A DNA stretch of 64,000 nt, taken from contig OY811973.1 in assembly GCA_963681505.1 (NCBI GenBank), forward strand, positions 10,537,975-10,601,974. The letters run 5' to 3'. The stretch's first letter is position 1, and the number at the start of each line of letters is the position of its first letter. Below are positions 15,721 to 25,401 of the stretch, in pieces. The position numbers and the translations under genes were made by a program. Under the pieces are notes generated by a model. It did no database searches, was not told the DNA's origin, and saw only the letters and a program-made list of their open reading frames with translations. This stretch comes from Eunapius fragilis. Its lineage: Eukaryota > Porifera > Demospongiae > Spongillida > Spongillidae.

Positions 15721-17260
15721 ATGCCACGAAACTCTTCTCATAGAGCAGTGTGGCGAGAAGCATTTGGGCTTGATGAACCAAGTTGAAGCCATTCTCAAGA
15801 GTCTGTTCTCGTCACATTGTTTTAACGGAGACAATCTATGTGGGCCATTACTAGTACCAACAGTTTTAACACCTGTGGCGATAGCGGAAGAAGATGCCTT
15901 GGCTGCAGTACTGCCAACGTTGGCACCAATCGTGGAGTCTTCCACAACACTATTAGTGACGTTCGAGGAAGGGCCTGATTTGACTACGGTCGATGGTAGG
16001 TCAACTGTCGGTGTAGATTCGGCACCAATAGATGAGTTCACTTTAGTGGATGCAACGCTACCAGGATCAAATGCTGTGTGTTCGACAATGATCGAAGGGT
16101 TAGCTAAAGCCACTCCACCTGTTGAGCGGCAGTCAAATCCTTTGTTAAACGAAGAGCAAAGTGCATCACTCCATGCTCGTTTTGAAGCTCTTGAAGTGGA
16201 GGTTGAAATGCAAAAGTAAAGATACACAGATTAGGATTGAGCATATATGTGATGATGATACATTACACAGGATTTAGATGTTGTGCTATATTTCTAGCAC
16301 TGTTTAAGATTCTTGGTCCTGCTGTTAACCACTTAAACTACTGGAGCTGTAACGTGTCTGAATATCCACAAAAGCAAAAACGCATGATGAAATTAGACCC
16401 ATTGAATCAGCTCTTCATGACTCTCATGAAACTACGTGTAAATGTGAAGACACTGGACTAGTCCTATCGATTTGGAATCTCTGTAAGTGCTGTTTCAAGA
16501 TGTATAACTATTTGGATTTGTTTCATGTACCATCAGCTGAAGGAGATTGGTTGGATGCCGTCGGTAGAGCAAGTGGTTGGCACATTGCCTGCTGTTTGTA
16601 GTGAAGAATACCCCACAACATATGCAATAATTGATGGCAGTGAAATATTTTTGGAAACATCAACAGACCTATGTATGCAATCCTCAACTTGGAGCCACTA
16701 TAAGCATCATAAAACTGCAAAAAAATTTAGTTGCATGCACTCTTAATGGATGTATATCTTACATTTCTCCTTTGTATGTAGGGTCCATATCTGATGTTGA
16801 ACTTACTCATACCTCTGGATTTCTTACTCAGTTGAAAGATTAACCAGGAATTTCGATAATGGCTGATCGTGGGTTTGCTGTTAATGAAATGTTGCAAGCA
16901 ATCGGGGTTGAACTTAATATTCCTCCTTTCATGGAAGGTCGGCAAAAACTCTCAGCGGAAGAAGTGCAACAGGGCCGGAGCATTGCGTCTTGTAGAATAC
17001 ATGTAGAAAGAGCAACTGGCAGGATCAAAAGTTTCAACGTCTTAAAAAATACACTTCCTATATCCATGGCTAAATTGGTTGATCAGATTGTTAGTGTGCG
17101 TGCATATCTGTCCAATTTCAAGACAGTCCTTCTTTCCTCTAACACCCTGGGATCAGACGATGGAATGGAAGTTGATAAATATTTTGGAAACATAAGTGAT
17201 ATTGAGGATAATCAAAGTGATGATGATAATGAAAGGGAGAACAATGATTTAACTGTGTGA
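15721..17260 (+). pseudogene. DDE_Tnp_4 transposase, ISL2EU/Harbinger-like, decayed
   Basis: Conserved blocks appear in order on the plus strand. A variable N-terminal part runs 15764-16219. Then come GPAVNHLNYW and KLDPLNQLFMTLMKLR (16320-16440), and the catalytic core: IIDGSE (Asp codon at 16633), STWSHYKHHKTAKK, YVGSISDVEL (Asp at 16793), MADRGF, NIPPFMEG and HVERATGRIK (Glu near 17005). The frame is broken by a stop at 16459, a shift in an A-run near 16725 and a stop at 16842, so the copy is dead. No THAP finger is visible. It stands convergent to a YqaJ-type exonuclease fragment, the pairing expected of ISL2EU elements. I could not identify the terminal repeats. Confidence 0.8.
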
Positions 17261-17292
17261 TATCATGTATGTGTCATTACGCATAGTTGCAA

Positions 17293-17529
17293 TTATAACT
17301 TTGATAGGTCGCGCATTGGAAGGCCAATTGCATGAACAGGACTGATGATTACTGGAACCAAACAGTTATCAAAGAATGTCTGGAGTTTAGGACATAGAAT
17401 TGTTTTCCAATATTCTTCATCACACTTGATTCTCTCTATACTTATTCCCTTATTAGTGAAAATCCCAAAGTCACACCATTTTCTCTCACCTACTGCTAAC
17501 TGCCCTTGATTTTGCTTAAGCTTTAGCAC
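17293..17529 (-). pseudogene. YqaJ-type exonuclease fragment, partner gene of the ISL2EU element
   Basis: The minus-strand frame reads KQNQGQLAVGERKWCDFGIFTNKG, ERIKCDEEYWK and PKLQTFFDNC. This is the end of a YqaJ/lambda-exonuclease-like nuclease domain, where QGQLA and WCDF belong to the catalytic core region. Only about 78 residues remain. The stop is about 30 bp from the stop of the convergent transposase. The N-terminal part, expected to the right, is missing; the inversion breakpoint at 17664 lies 134 bp away. Confidence 0.7.
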
Positions 17530-17663
17530 ATGCAGGTTTGTTTGTTGTATCTTGAATAATACTGCTGCAAAAACCTGATGAATATCCAGCCTCTAAAGGT
17601 GTGTTATTCCTGTGGGAGTAAGAACTTTTAATTTCTAAATATCCATATGGATGGCTAACATAC

Positions 17664-18985
17664 CAAGCACTTCCTGTCCCATGCCAACGAAGCTTAGATC
17701 AGACTGCAGTAATTGTAGGAAAAGGAGTGCTACGGCAATTGCTCACTTCAAATGAAGCTCTCAAGGCTACGCTCTGAGTACTTGCTGCTGTTGAAATGCA
17801 GAACTGATATCTTTTTAAAAAAGTAAGCAGGAAGTCAACAATTGAAACGTTCTAAATTGCGAAGTGTGAAAAAAGAAATGATGGCAAGTAATGCAATGGT
17901 TACGAAGTTGACAGAGGAAAATGTGTTATTAAGAAATGAAAGCGTCCGGCTGAAGTGAGGTAATTAAAAAAATCACTAGTTGAATTAAGATATTCTTATC
18001 TCAGATTCAAAATGACTTCTAAAAATAGAGAACATAATTTGAAACAAGAAAGTTATGAATTAAAGAAACAAGTATGCAAAACATAAAACAAGATAGGATA
18101 GTCAGGCATGCGTGTCAAGTGCATGAGCAAAATATTGCAAAAATACAGGATCAACGACAAAAAACGCATGAATCAAAAGGAGGACAGTTTTAGAAGAAGT
18201 ATTGAAAGGAAAATTCGTTCTGTTGCAGAAAATTTAGAAAATTTGAACAAAGAGTTTCCAGAACTGTCTGAGGCTCAGAAAAGTACAATACTAATTGTTA
18301 TGTCAGATAGTTCATTCCTTAATGGCCTATACTTTGAACATGTTTGGTATGTACATGATCATAATGTACTCTATAATGGACACATCATTTTTGTGAAACC
18401 TTTAACAAAATCTAAAATTCCAAACGTCATAGTCACATAACGTTACAATTACATCATATGGGCTACTAACAGATTATATTGCTGGTGACCTTAGGACTTA
18501 ATCCGTGAACTTTTGGCATCAATTTATTGTCATTGCTAATGAGTTATTTAATAGTGACTTAATCTGCCTAGATTTTGCTTCATGTTTAACAGGTTTGAAT
18601 CTTAAATTTAACTGTGCGTATACGGACCTTCTTTGTTATTATGACTTATAATACATGAAAATCACATAATCAAGCAGTGTTAAGTGAATCGCTATGTATA
18701 ATACTAGTCAGACTATGTGTGTTAAGGTTTTGGTTAATGTTGCGCACTTATAAATATCTCTGCATTGAATAGAAACACAACCGGGACAGTTTTTGTTTTA
18801 CGCATCCCATTCATTTGCGTACATTACCGATCGTTTTTATTTTGATCTTTAAAATTACGTGGTACTCGCATGGAGATACATATTCGAACAAGTAAGATAT
18901 CGTTGAAATGCAGAAATTTTGCTATTTCCAGTGGTATACAATTTATTGCGAAAAAATAAATTTGAAAAAAATAGTCAACTACGTA
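17664..18985 (+). mobile_element. Right half of a DNA transposon split by inversion (family X, copy 1)
   Basis: Nearly collinear with 42950-44281. It ends with a decayed terminal repeat (TAGTCAACTACGTA against TTGTCAACTACCTA), followed by CATTCAT at 18986. The left half lies inverted at 25402-29292, where the matching flank is ATGAATG, the reverse complement of CATTCAT. The homology starts exactly at ACCAAGCACTTCC. It encodes the coiled-coil part of the element's hypothetical protein (18108-18440: MNQKEDSFRRSIERK, VAENLENLNKEFPELS). Confidence 0.85.
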
Positions 18986-19073
18986 CATTCATTGATCTAA
19001 GTGGAATAAGTGTCACCAAAGTCGGGGCTGTTATAGTTGCTCATGACGCGGAGCTATGGTGGAGATATGCATA
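18986..19073 (+). pseudogene. Exon remnant split by transposon and inversion (part 1)
   Basis: Directly after the 7-bp duplication CATTCAT, the frame reads IDLSGISVTKVGAVIVAHD and stops at 19073. If the transposon and inversion are undone, this joins without frameshift to the acidic frame at 29471-29293. The product is unrecognised. The support is the preserved frame only. Confidence 0.4.
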
Positions 19074-19204
19074 AAGACCTGCTTGAATGGGCATTTTGTC
19101 CCCGTTTGTGCATGGCAACCATATGTGCAAAAAAGCACTGGTTTATCAAGTCGTGCACTGATGGGTATATGTATAGAGTTCAGTCTGAGTGATTTTATTT
19201 AAAA

Positions 19205-19335
19205 CTATACTGTAAAATGCAGGGTAAACCAAGAAGTTTGGTTAACACATAAAACCATGCATACGGTTTTAGTGTTAAACCAAAATAACTTGGTTTAAAC
19301 CCTAAACCACGTTTGGTTTACACTGTGTAGTGCAT
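19205..19335. mobile_element. Miniature element rich in TTGGTTTAA motifs
   Basis: Imperfect inverted ends: CTATACTGTAAAATGCAGGG on the left and, as reverse complement, CTACACAGTGTAAACCAAAC on the right. Several GTTTGGTTTA/TAAACCAA palindromic motifs lie inside. A similar cluster lies at 29828-29990. I see no transposase and no clear target duplication. Confidence 0.5.
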
Positions 19336-19339
19336 GTGT

Positions 19340-19829
19340 CAACCTTTTGTTTGACAGTCACATAGCAGCCAACTCATTTGCAGTGTGCAGTCCCCATAAC
19401 AAAGCACATTCTGGAGGACCATGCTACCCCATGGGCAAATTCAACCCATGTTAGCCTCCACATATTTACATGTACGTCTTCACATACTCCCATCATCATC
19501 ATCATCATCATCATCCCTCGGTTAGATCTATTTCCTAGTGAGATTTGTGGTTGAATACATGTTTTAATGCTGAATGGCTTACTAAGTGCTTGAGAGATAT
19601 CATTTTTTCTTTGCATTGTTTGAAGATATCCACAGTGACTTCAAGGATCTTTCTCCCCAACTACTTATGACACATATTGACTGCAAGGCATCATACTCAA
19701 ACATCTTGGTAAAGATGCCCAACGTCATGTGAAGACCAGGTGGGAAAACCTAGCACGTGCATGTGTGTATGTACATGTGTGCACATTTGCATGGATGTGC
19801 GTGATCATAACATTTATCGGAAAATTCAC
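19340..19829. other. No gene recognised; short (CAT)n
   Basis: Contains a microsatellite of about nine CAT units at 19491-19516. Otherwise featureless. Confidence 0.45.
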
Positions 19830-20690
19830 GTAATACTTACTTGTGAAATGGGGATGTTGAAAATCGATTCTGTGATGCAGTTTATAGAAGTATTGTTCCT
19901 CTTTCTTGTCGACCCCTGAAGCAATGTAGTACTGATGGTCAGCACAGATAGATTCAAATGTTCAATTGTCCTCTAACTAGTGAGAGAGGTATTATCCAGT
20001 GCTGATGGTGGGCCAAGCAATACAGACATGATACTTGTGAAATTCATGTTTTGTATGCACGTAGTCACATACCACTTGCTCCTGACAGCCCATTCATTCT
20101 AGTCAGGGACTCATAGTCCCCACACATGAACATCTTGATAGTGTATTGCCTTTTCATTCTTAAAAATAATGTTTCCTACCTCCTAGTAGATGTGCTGATT
20201 GATCTTTGTACTGGTCAAGTGCTATTAGGAGGTTGGTAACAGCATCACGTGTGTCAAAGCAGCAAAACACGCATGTGTTGTGGACAGAGTTAGGCACTGC
20301 AACATTCACTATCAGGAAGTTCATCTTGAATGAGCCGCCTCCTTTGTCTGCTCCAAGCTTTAGCCATATCTCACTATAGCAGGAATGACCCCATCATGCC
20401 AGGTATAACCCATCATGTCCAGCACGGGGTTTAAAATTAGTGTGAAGGTTAATAACTTTACCTCTAACCTCTCATTCTCTTTCAAGAGGTCAACAACCTT
20501 TTGAACCAGGTCACCGAGGAATACAAACCAGCAGAGTTTCCCTAAGCTCTTCAGCACCGGAAGTGTGAGGAAATGAAAACAGAGCCATCTCTCCTTTCAG
20601 GTTGTCGCCCATAATTCGTCTGCAGATGCTGCGCATCCTCTCCTCTACAGATAGAGATACTCATGATGCTTTGAGCCACCTGGACAAGTA
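19830..20690 (-). pseudogene. Multi-exon gene of an unnamed repetitive metazoan family, 3' part
   Basis: Minus-strand blocks run from high to low coordinate. EERMRSICRRIMGDNL and EELRETLLV (20670-20530) are followed by VQKVVDLLKENERL (about 20500-20460) and WHDGVIPA (about 20395). Next come LGADKGGGSFKMNFLIVN and PNSVHNTCVFCCFDTRDAV (20360-20240). Then YTIKMFMCGDYESLTRMNG ends at a GTATGT donor near 20090, and NIPISQV ends at a CAAGTAAGT donor near 19845. I know this block order from repeated, unnamed transposon-like genes of cnidarians, molluscs and sponges, but cannot name the family. Frameshifts are present near 20560. The Gypsy element sits in an upstream exon (25289-25401 continues it). 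Confidence 0.55.
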
Positions 20691-20785
20691 ATAGGTTATT
20701 GTTTGATAATTTTGTTTAGTGTTCTAAGAAGTCTCATTATGTTCCAGGGAATGAGCCAAGTCTATAGCAATGTTCATGATGCCTG

Positions 20786-20790
20786 CCTTC
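20786..20790. repeat. Target-site duplication of the Gypsy element (left)
   Basis: CCTTC immediately precedes the 5' LTR; an identical CCTTC follows the 3' LTR at 25289-25293. Confidence 0.97.
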
Positions 20791-21056
20791 TGTAGTATTG
20801 TCATTTATTGTGTAATGGTAATTGCCTAATTTAACCCTTGAGAACCTTCTAGAAGATTCAGCGCAGGTACTTAAGCTGCCGCTCAGTAGAGGAAGAGCAG
20901 ATCATTGGAGACTGGCATACCGACGGACGGACGGAGGCGCGAACTGATGTTATTTGTGTGCCTATTGCTGTGTGATTCTTATCGCTGCTCTAAGCTGATA
21001 GTGATTCATAACAGGCTGTCATTGGGTCACGAGCGCGGGTATTCCAGTACTTCACA
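20791..21056 (+). repeat. 5' LTR of the Gypsy element
   Basis: 266 bp, starts TGTAGTATTG and ends ACTTCACA, with the usual TG...CA termini. By eye it is identical to the 3' LTR at 25023-25288 at every position, which implies very recent insertion. Confidence 0.98.
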
Positions 21057-21057
21057 G

Positions 21058-21075
21058 TGGCGACGAGGGTAAAAG
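21058..21075 (+). promoter_or_regulatory. Primer-binding site of the Gypsy element
   Basis: TGGCGACGAGGGTAAAAG begins one base after the LTR, the position and TGG start expected of a tRNA primer-binding site. I did not assign the tRNA. Confidence 0.75.
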
Positions 21076-21078
21076 TTC

Positions 21079-24000
21079 ATGGCTCTCCTGGGTACAGTAG
21101 GGCCATTTGACCCGGCGGTGGACGATTGGGTGGTCTATTGCGAACGACTGGAGCAGTTCTTCCAGGCCAATGGCGTCGCTGCCGCGGAGAAACAGCGTGC
21201 AGTTCTGCTAAGCGTATGTGGTAGCTCAACTTACTTGTTAATTCGCAACCTAGTGTCACCGGAAAAGCCAACAGACAAGACGTATGCCCAACTTGTCAAA
21301 TTGGTGCGTGAACATGTCTCTCCCCCCCCTCCTGTTTCAGTACAGAGATTCCACTTCAACTCGCGGATACAGAAGGATGCAGAGACAGTGACACAGTTCG
21401 TGACGGAGTTGAAGCGCCTGTCTGAATACTGTTCGTTCGGGGAGACTTTAGACGAGATGTTGCGGGACCGACTTGTTTGCGGCGTTCGAGATTCTAGATT
21501 GCAACGACGGTTGCTGACAGAGAAAGATCTCACTTTTGCCAAGGCAGTCGAGCTTGCCAAGTTGGCGGAGCTGGCGGAAAGGAGTGCCAGGGAAATTCAG
21601 CCGCAGGTGGGGGACCCTGAACCTGTACACGTTGTTCAAGCCCCACAGCCACGGGCTAAGCAAGATGCCTGTTACCGATGTGGTGGTCACCACAAGGCGT
21701 CAGAATGTTGGTGCCGAAATATTGAATGCTACCATTGTGGGAAACAAGGACACCTGGCTAGGGTATGTCGTGGTAAAAGAGGTGATGACAAGGAGGCCAC
21801 ACAGGGTCGAGGGCGGCAAAGAAGACCTCAGAGAACTCAACAACAACCTGAACGGGATTCTGGCCAGAAGGATACATACACCTTATTTCCGGTGCAGGAC
21901 CCATCCAGGAAACCTGTTACCTTACGTGTCTTGCTGAATGATTCTCCCTTAGAGATGGAAGTGGACACTGGGGCTGCAGCATCCGTCATTAGCGAGAAAA
22001 CCTACTGGGCGTTGTGGCCAAAGCAGAGACGCCCACAACTGCAGGACACATCTATCCTTCTGCGGACGTATACGGGCGAGCAGTTGAAAGTAAAGGGGCA
22101 GGTTTCAGTTGCAGTGTGTTATGGTGGCACCACTATGTCCCTGAACCTCCTGGTGGTTGCTGGAAGGGGGCCATCGCTTATGGGGAGAGATTGGCTGTAT
22201 AAATTAAAGCCAAACCTGGGCATTTTTCACACTTCTATACATGTAGGTATGGACAACCACATTCAGGAACTATTATCACGTCACTCGGAACTCTTCAAAG
22301 ATGAACTAGGCTTGGTGAAGGGGGTGACGGTAAAGCTCTACGTGGATCCCTCTGCAACACCACGGTTTTTCAGACCGCGGTCAGTACCACATGCCTTACG
22401 TGGAAGAGTTGAGCAAGAGCTGGAGAGGCTTGAGAAAACAGGTATCATCGAGGCTATCAAATTCTCTGATTGGGCTACTCCAGTGGTACCACTGGTGAAG
22501 GGTGACGGGAGTATCAGGATATGTGGGGATTATAAAGTAACAATCAATCGGGTTGCTAATGTTGAATCTTATCCCCTGCCACGCATAGACGATTTACTGG
22601 CAGAACTGGCAAAAGGAAAGGTTTTCTCCAAATTAGACCTGGCACATGCTTATCTACAGCTGCAACTGGATGAGGACTCCAGGAAGCTAGCTACTATATC
22701 CACACACAAAGGTCTGTTTTGCTATAATCGCTTGCCATTTGGGGTGTCCTCCGCCCCAGCCATTTTTCAACGCACAATGGAGGGTATTTTGAAGGGGATA
22801 CCTTATGTGCATGCGTATATTGATGACATTCTGGTAACGGGAACTTCTGAGTCAGAGCATCTACAGATACTTGAGCAGGTGTTGACAAGGCTGGAAGAAG
22901 TGGGAATGAGGCTGAAGGAGTCAAAGTGCCAATTCTTGCTGCCAAGTGTAGAGTACCTGGGGTATCGTATCTCGGAAAACGGTATTCAACCAACGGAGGA
23001 GAAACTGAGAGCTATCAGAGATGCGCCAATTCCTCGAGATCTAAGCCAGCTGAAATCATTTCTGGGATTGCTGAACTATTATGGTAAGTTCTTACCCCAC
23101 TTATCGAGCACTTTGGCACCCTTGTACAAGTTGCTAAGTAAGGGACAGGTATGGCATTGGGGAAGAGAACAGGAAGAGGCTTTTTGTATAGCCAAGTCAC
23201 AACTTACATCTGAAACCCTGTTGGTGCATTTTGACCCTACGTTACAGCTTGCACTTTCATGTGATGCTTCACCTTATGGGCTAGGAGCTGTTCTGTCCCA
23301 TGTATGTGAGGATGGGTCAGATAAACCCATCGCATATGCTTCTCGTTCGTTAGCTCCTGCAGAAAAAAAGTATTCTCAGTTAGAGAAAGAGGGATTAGCA
23401 ATAGTCTTTGGGGTCAAGAAATTTCACCAGTACTTGTATGGGCGGAAATTTGTGGTGCATTCGGATCATAAACCTTTGCAGTTTCTCTTTAAGGAAGATA
23501 AGCCAGTACCAACGATGGCATCAGCTAGGATACAGAGATGGGCTCTGACCTTGAGCGCGTACGACTATCGGATAGTGTTCAGGGCAGGGAAAGAAAACTC
23601 TAATGCTGATGGTCTAAGCAGACTACCACTGAGGGAAAGTCCAAGCAGTGTTCCTGTGCCAGGGGATACTGTCCTGATGATGGAAGCACTTTCAGACATG
23701 GGCTCAGCTGTGTCGGCTGCTACCATAAAGTCATGGACTGATAGGGATCCGGTTCTCTCCCGGGTGAGAAGAATGGTTCTTCATGGATGGCAACCGCAGG
23801 AGGGAGTGGATTTTCAACCATATGAACAGAGGAAACATGAGCTAAGCGTTGAAGATGGGTGTGTCCTTTGGGGCTCACGGGTGGTGGTACCACTTGCTGG
23901 TAGAGAGGCTGTGGTTAGGTTGCTGCATGAAGGGCATCCTGGGATCTCCAGGATGAAAGCATTGGCGAGGGGTGTGGTCTGGTGGCCAGGGTTAGATTCT

Positions 24001-25011
24001 CAACTGGACGGGAAGGTGAAAGAATGTGTAGCTTGTCAAAGTAGTCGGAAATCTCCGCCTAAAGCCCCCTTACATCCTTGGGAGTGGCCAACTAAGCCTT
24101 GGGTACGGTTGCATGTAGATTTTGCGGGGCCATTGTTAGGTAAAACCCTGATGGTAATTGTTGATGCACACTCAAAATGGTTAGAGGCCTCTATTGTCAG
24201 CTCACCCTCGGCAGAACAAGCTATACGAGTCTTACGACATGTATTTTCAACCCATGGGCTGCCTGAAGTATTGGTCTCGGACAATGGGTCCGCATTCACA
24301 AGTGCACAATTCCAGACCTTTGTCAAGCTGAATGGGTTTAGGCATGTGAAAAGTGCCCCCTATCACCCAGCCAGTAATGGGTTGGCTGAGCGTGCAGTGC
24401 AAACTGTAAAGGAAGCACTTAAGAAGACCACAGGGGATTTAGAAACCAGATTAGCTCGATTCCTCTTTCAATACAGGCTGACACCACACTCGACTACTGG
24501 GCAGCCGCCAGCAGAGTTGTTAATGGGGCGGCGTCCAAGATCTCACTTGGATTTCCTTTTTCCTAGTGTGGCACAGCGGGTACAGCAGAGTCAGGAGAGG
24601 CAGAAGACAAACCATGACCAACATGTCCAGTCTAGAACCTTTCAAGTTGGAGATGAGGTTTATGTGGTGAATCATAGAGGGTCCCCTAAGTGGCTGCCTG
24701 GTGTGGTGGTCAAGTTGTTAGGACCTTTAAACTTGTTAGTGAAGGTTAAGGGTGGACAGGAAGCACGCTATCATGTCGATCATGTGCGTGCCAGAACAAA
24801 GGGGGAGAAGGGAGTTAACAATGATGATGGTGACATGGATGATGATGATGACCAATTACCACCAGTGTTAGATACTCCACCAGTGCCTGCACTACCTCCA
24901 GGGGAAGTGGATCAAGAACAGATGGTCCCTATGGATCCAGTGGAACCACCCCCACCTGCACCAGTGCTCCGACGTTCAACCCGTCCTCATCGTCCCCCAG
25001 ATAGATTCTAA
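21079..25011 (+). CDS. Ty3/Gypsy Gag-Pol polyprotein, intact, 1,310 aa
   Basis: One uninterrupted frame encodes the whole replication machinery. A capsid-like Gag occupies about residues 1-175. Two CCHC zinc knuckles lie at 198-210 and 217-230. The aspartic protease active site is DTGA, 296-299. Reverse transcriptase carries YIDD at 580-583. RNase H begins with an Asp at 729. Integrase has zinc ligands H950/H953 and C983/C986 and the catalytic triad D1014, D1068, E1104 (35 residues between the last two), then a GPY/F-like module near 1190. The acidic, proline-rich tail has no chromodomain and no envelope gene follows. Fused Gag and Pol and the K02A2.6-like integrase suggest the Mag-like part of Metaviridae; the clade is an inference. 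The start is the first ATG, 22 bp after the 5' LTR. No stop or frameshift is present, so this copy may be competent. Confidence 0.97.
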   Translation: MALLGTVGPFDPAVDDWVVYCERLEQFFQANGVAAAEKQRAVLLSVCGSSTYLLIRNLVSPEKPTDKTYAQLVKLVREHVSPPPPVSVQRFHFNSRIQKDAETVTQFVTELKRLSEYCSFGETLDEMLRDRLVCGVRDSRLQRRLLTEKDLTFAKAVELAKLAELAERSAREIQPQVGDPEPVHVVQAPQPRAKQDACYRCGGHHKASECWCRNIECYHCGKQGHLARVCRGKRGDDKEATQGRGRQRRPQRTQQQPERDSGQKDTYTLFPVQDPSRKPVTLRVLLNDSPLEMEVDTGAAASVISEKTYWALWPKQRRPQLQDTSILLRTYTGEQLKVKGQVSVAVCYGGTTMSLNLLVVAGRGPSLMGRDWLYKLKPNLGIFHTSIHVGMDNHIQELLSRHSELFKDELGLVKGVTVKLYVDPSATPRFFRPRSVPHALRGRVEQELERLEKTGIIEAIKFSDWATPVVPLVKGDGSIRICGDYKVTINRVANVESYPLPRIDDLLAELAKGKVFSKLDLAHAYLQLQLDEDSRKLATISTHKGLFCYNRLPFGVSSAPAIFQRTMEGILKGIPYVHAYIDDILVTGTSESEHLQILEQVLTRLEEVGMRLKESKCQFLLPSVEYLGYRISENGIQPTEEKLRAIRDAPIPRDLSQLKSFLGLLNYYGKFLPHLSSTLAPLYKLLSKGQVWHWGREQEEAFCIAKSQLTSETLLVHFDPTLQLALSCDASPYGLGAVLSHVCEDGSDKPIAYASRSLAPAEKKYSQLEKEGLAIVFGVKKFHQYLYGRKFVVHSDHKPLQFLFKEDKPVPTMASARIQRWALTLSAYDYRIVFRAGKENSNADGLSRLPLRESPSSVPVPGDTVLMMEALSDMGSAVSAATIKSWTDRDPVLSRVRRMVLHGWQPQEGVDFQPYEQRKHELSVEDGCVLWGSRVVVPLAGREAVVRLLHEGHPGISRMKALARGVVWWPGLDSQLDGKVKECVACQSSRKSPPKAPLHPWEWPTKPWVRLHVDFAGPLLGKTLMVIVDAHSKWLEASIVSSPSAEQAIRVLRHVFSTHGLPEVLVSDNGSAFTSAQFQTFVKLNGFRHVKSAPYHPASNGLAERAVQTVKEALKKTTGDLETRLARFLFQYRLTPHSTTGQPPAELLMGRRPRSHLDFLFPSVAQRVQQSQERQKTNHDQHVQSRTFQVGDEVYVVNHRGSPKWLPGVVVKLLGPLNLLVKVKGGQEARYHVDHVRARTKGEKGVNNDDGDMDDDDDQLPPVLDTPPVPALPPGEVDQEQMVPMDPVEPPPPAPVLRRSTRPHRPPDRF

Positions 25012-25022
25012 AGGGGGAGAAG
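25010..25022 (+). promoter_or_regulatory. Polypurine tract of the Gypsy element
   Basis: AAAGGGGGAGAAG lies directly against the 3' LTR and overlaps the stop codon of the polyprotein. This is the expected plus-strand priming site. Confidence 0.9.
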
Positions 25023-25288
25023 TGTAGTATTGTCATTTATTGTGTAATGGTAATTGCCTAATTTAACCCTTGAGAACCTTCTAGAAGATTCAGCGCAGGT
25101 ACTTAAGCTGCCGCTCAGTAGAGGAAGAGCAGATCATTGGAGACTGGCATACCGACGGACGGACGGAGGCGCGAACTGATGTTATTTGTGTGCCTATTGC
25201 TGTGTGATTCTTATCGCTGCTCTAAGCTGATAGTGATTCATAACAGGCTGTCATTGGGTCACGAGCGCGGGTATTCCAGTACTTCACA
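25023..25288 (+). repeat. 3' LTR of the Gypsy element
   Basis: 266 bp, identical by eye to the 5' LTR; followed by the duplicated CCTTC. Confidence 0.98.
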
Positions 25289-25401
25289 CCTTCTGCAAAA
25301 GAGACTTCCTCTCTTTATCACTCAAGTGAGCACCTCCTTCTCCATCAGGACATGGACCATATCTTGGAGCAAGTCCTGATGGCTTGGTCTATGACCCCCA
25401 T
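25289..25401 (-). pseudogene. Upstream exon of the gene at 19830-20690, interrupted by the Gypsy element
   Basis: On the minus strand the frame reads HLSDKERKSLLQKAG up to the Gypsy insertion. It resumes on the other side of the element (20790-20690) with IMNIAIDLAHSLEHNETS, so the retroelement landed in coding sequence in antisense orientation. The segment ends at the inversion breakpoint (25401/25402), so anything further 5' should lie left of 17664. Confidence 0.55.

Noticed and set aside
15764-16219. Open frames on both strands as independent host genes
   Set aside because: The plus frame leads into conserved transposase blocks and is best read as its N-terminal region; the minus frame is its shadow.
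20791-25288. Endogenous retrovirus with envelope gene
   Set aside because: No frame follows Pol before the polypurine tract; the acidic proline-rich tail is part of the polyprotein. It is an LTR retrotransposon.
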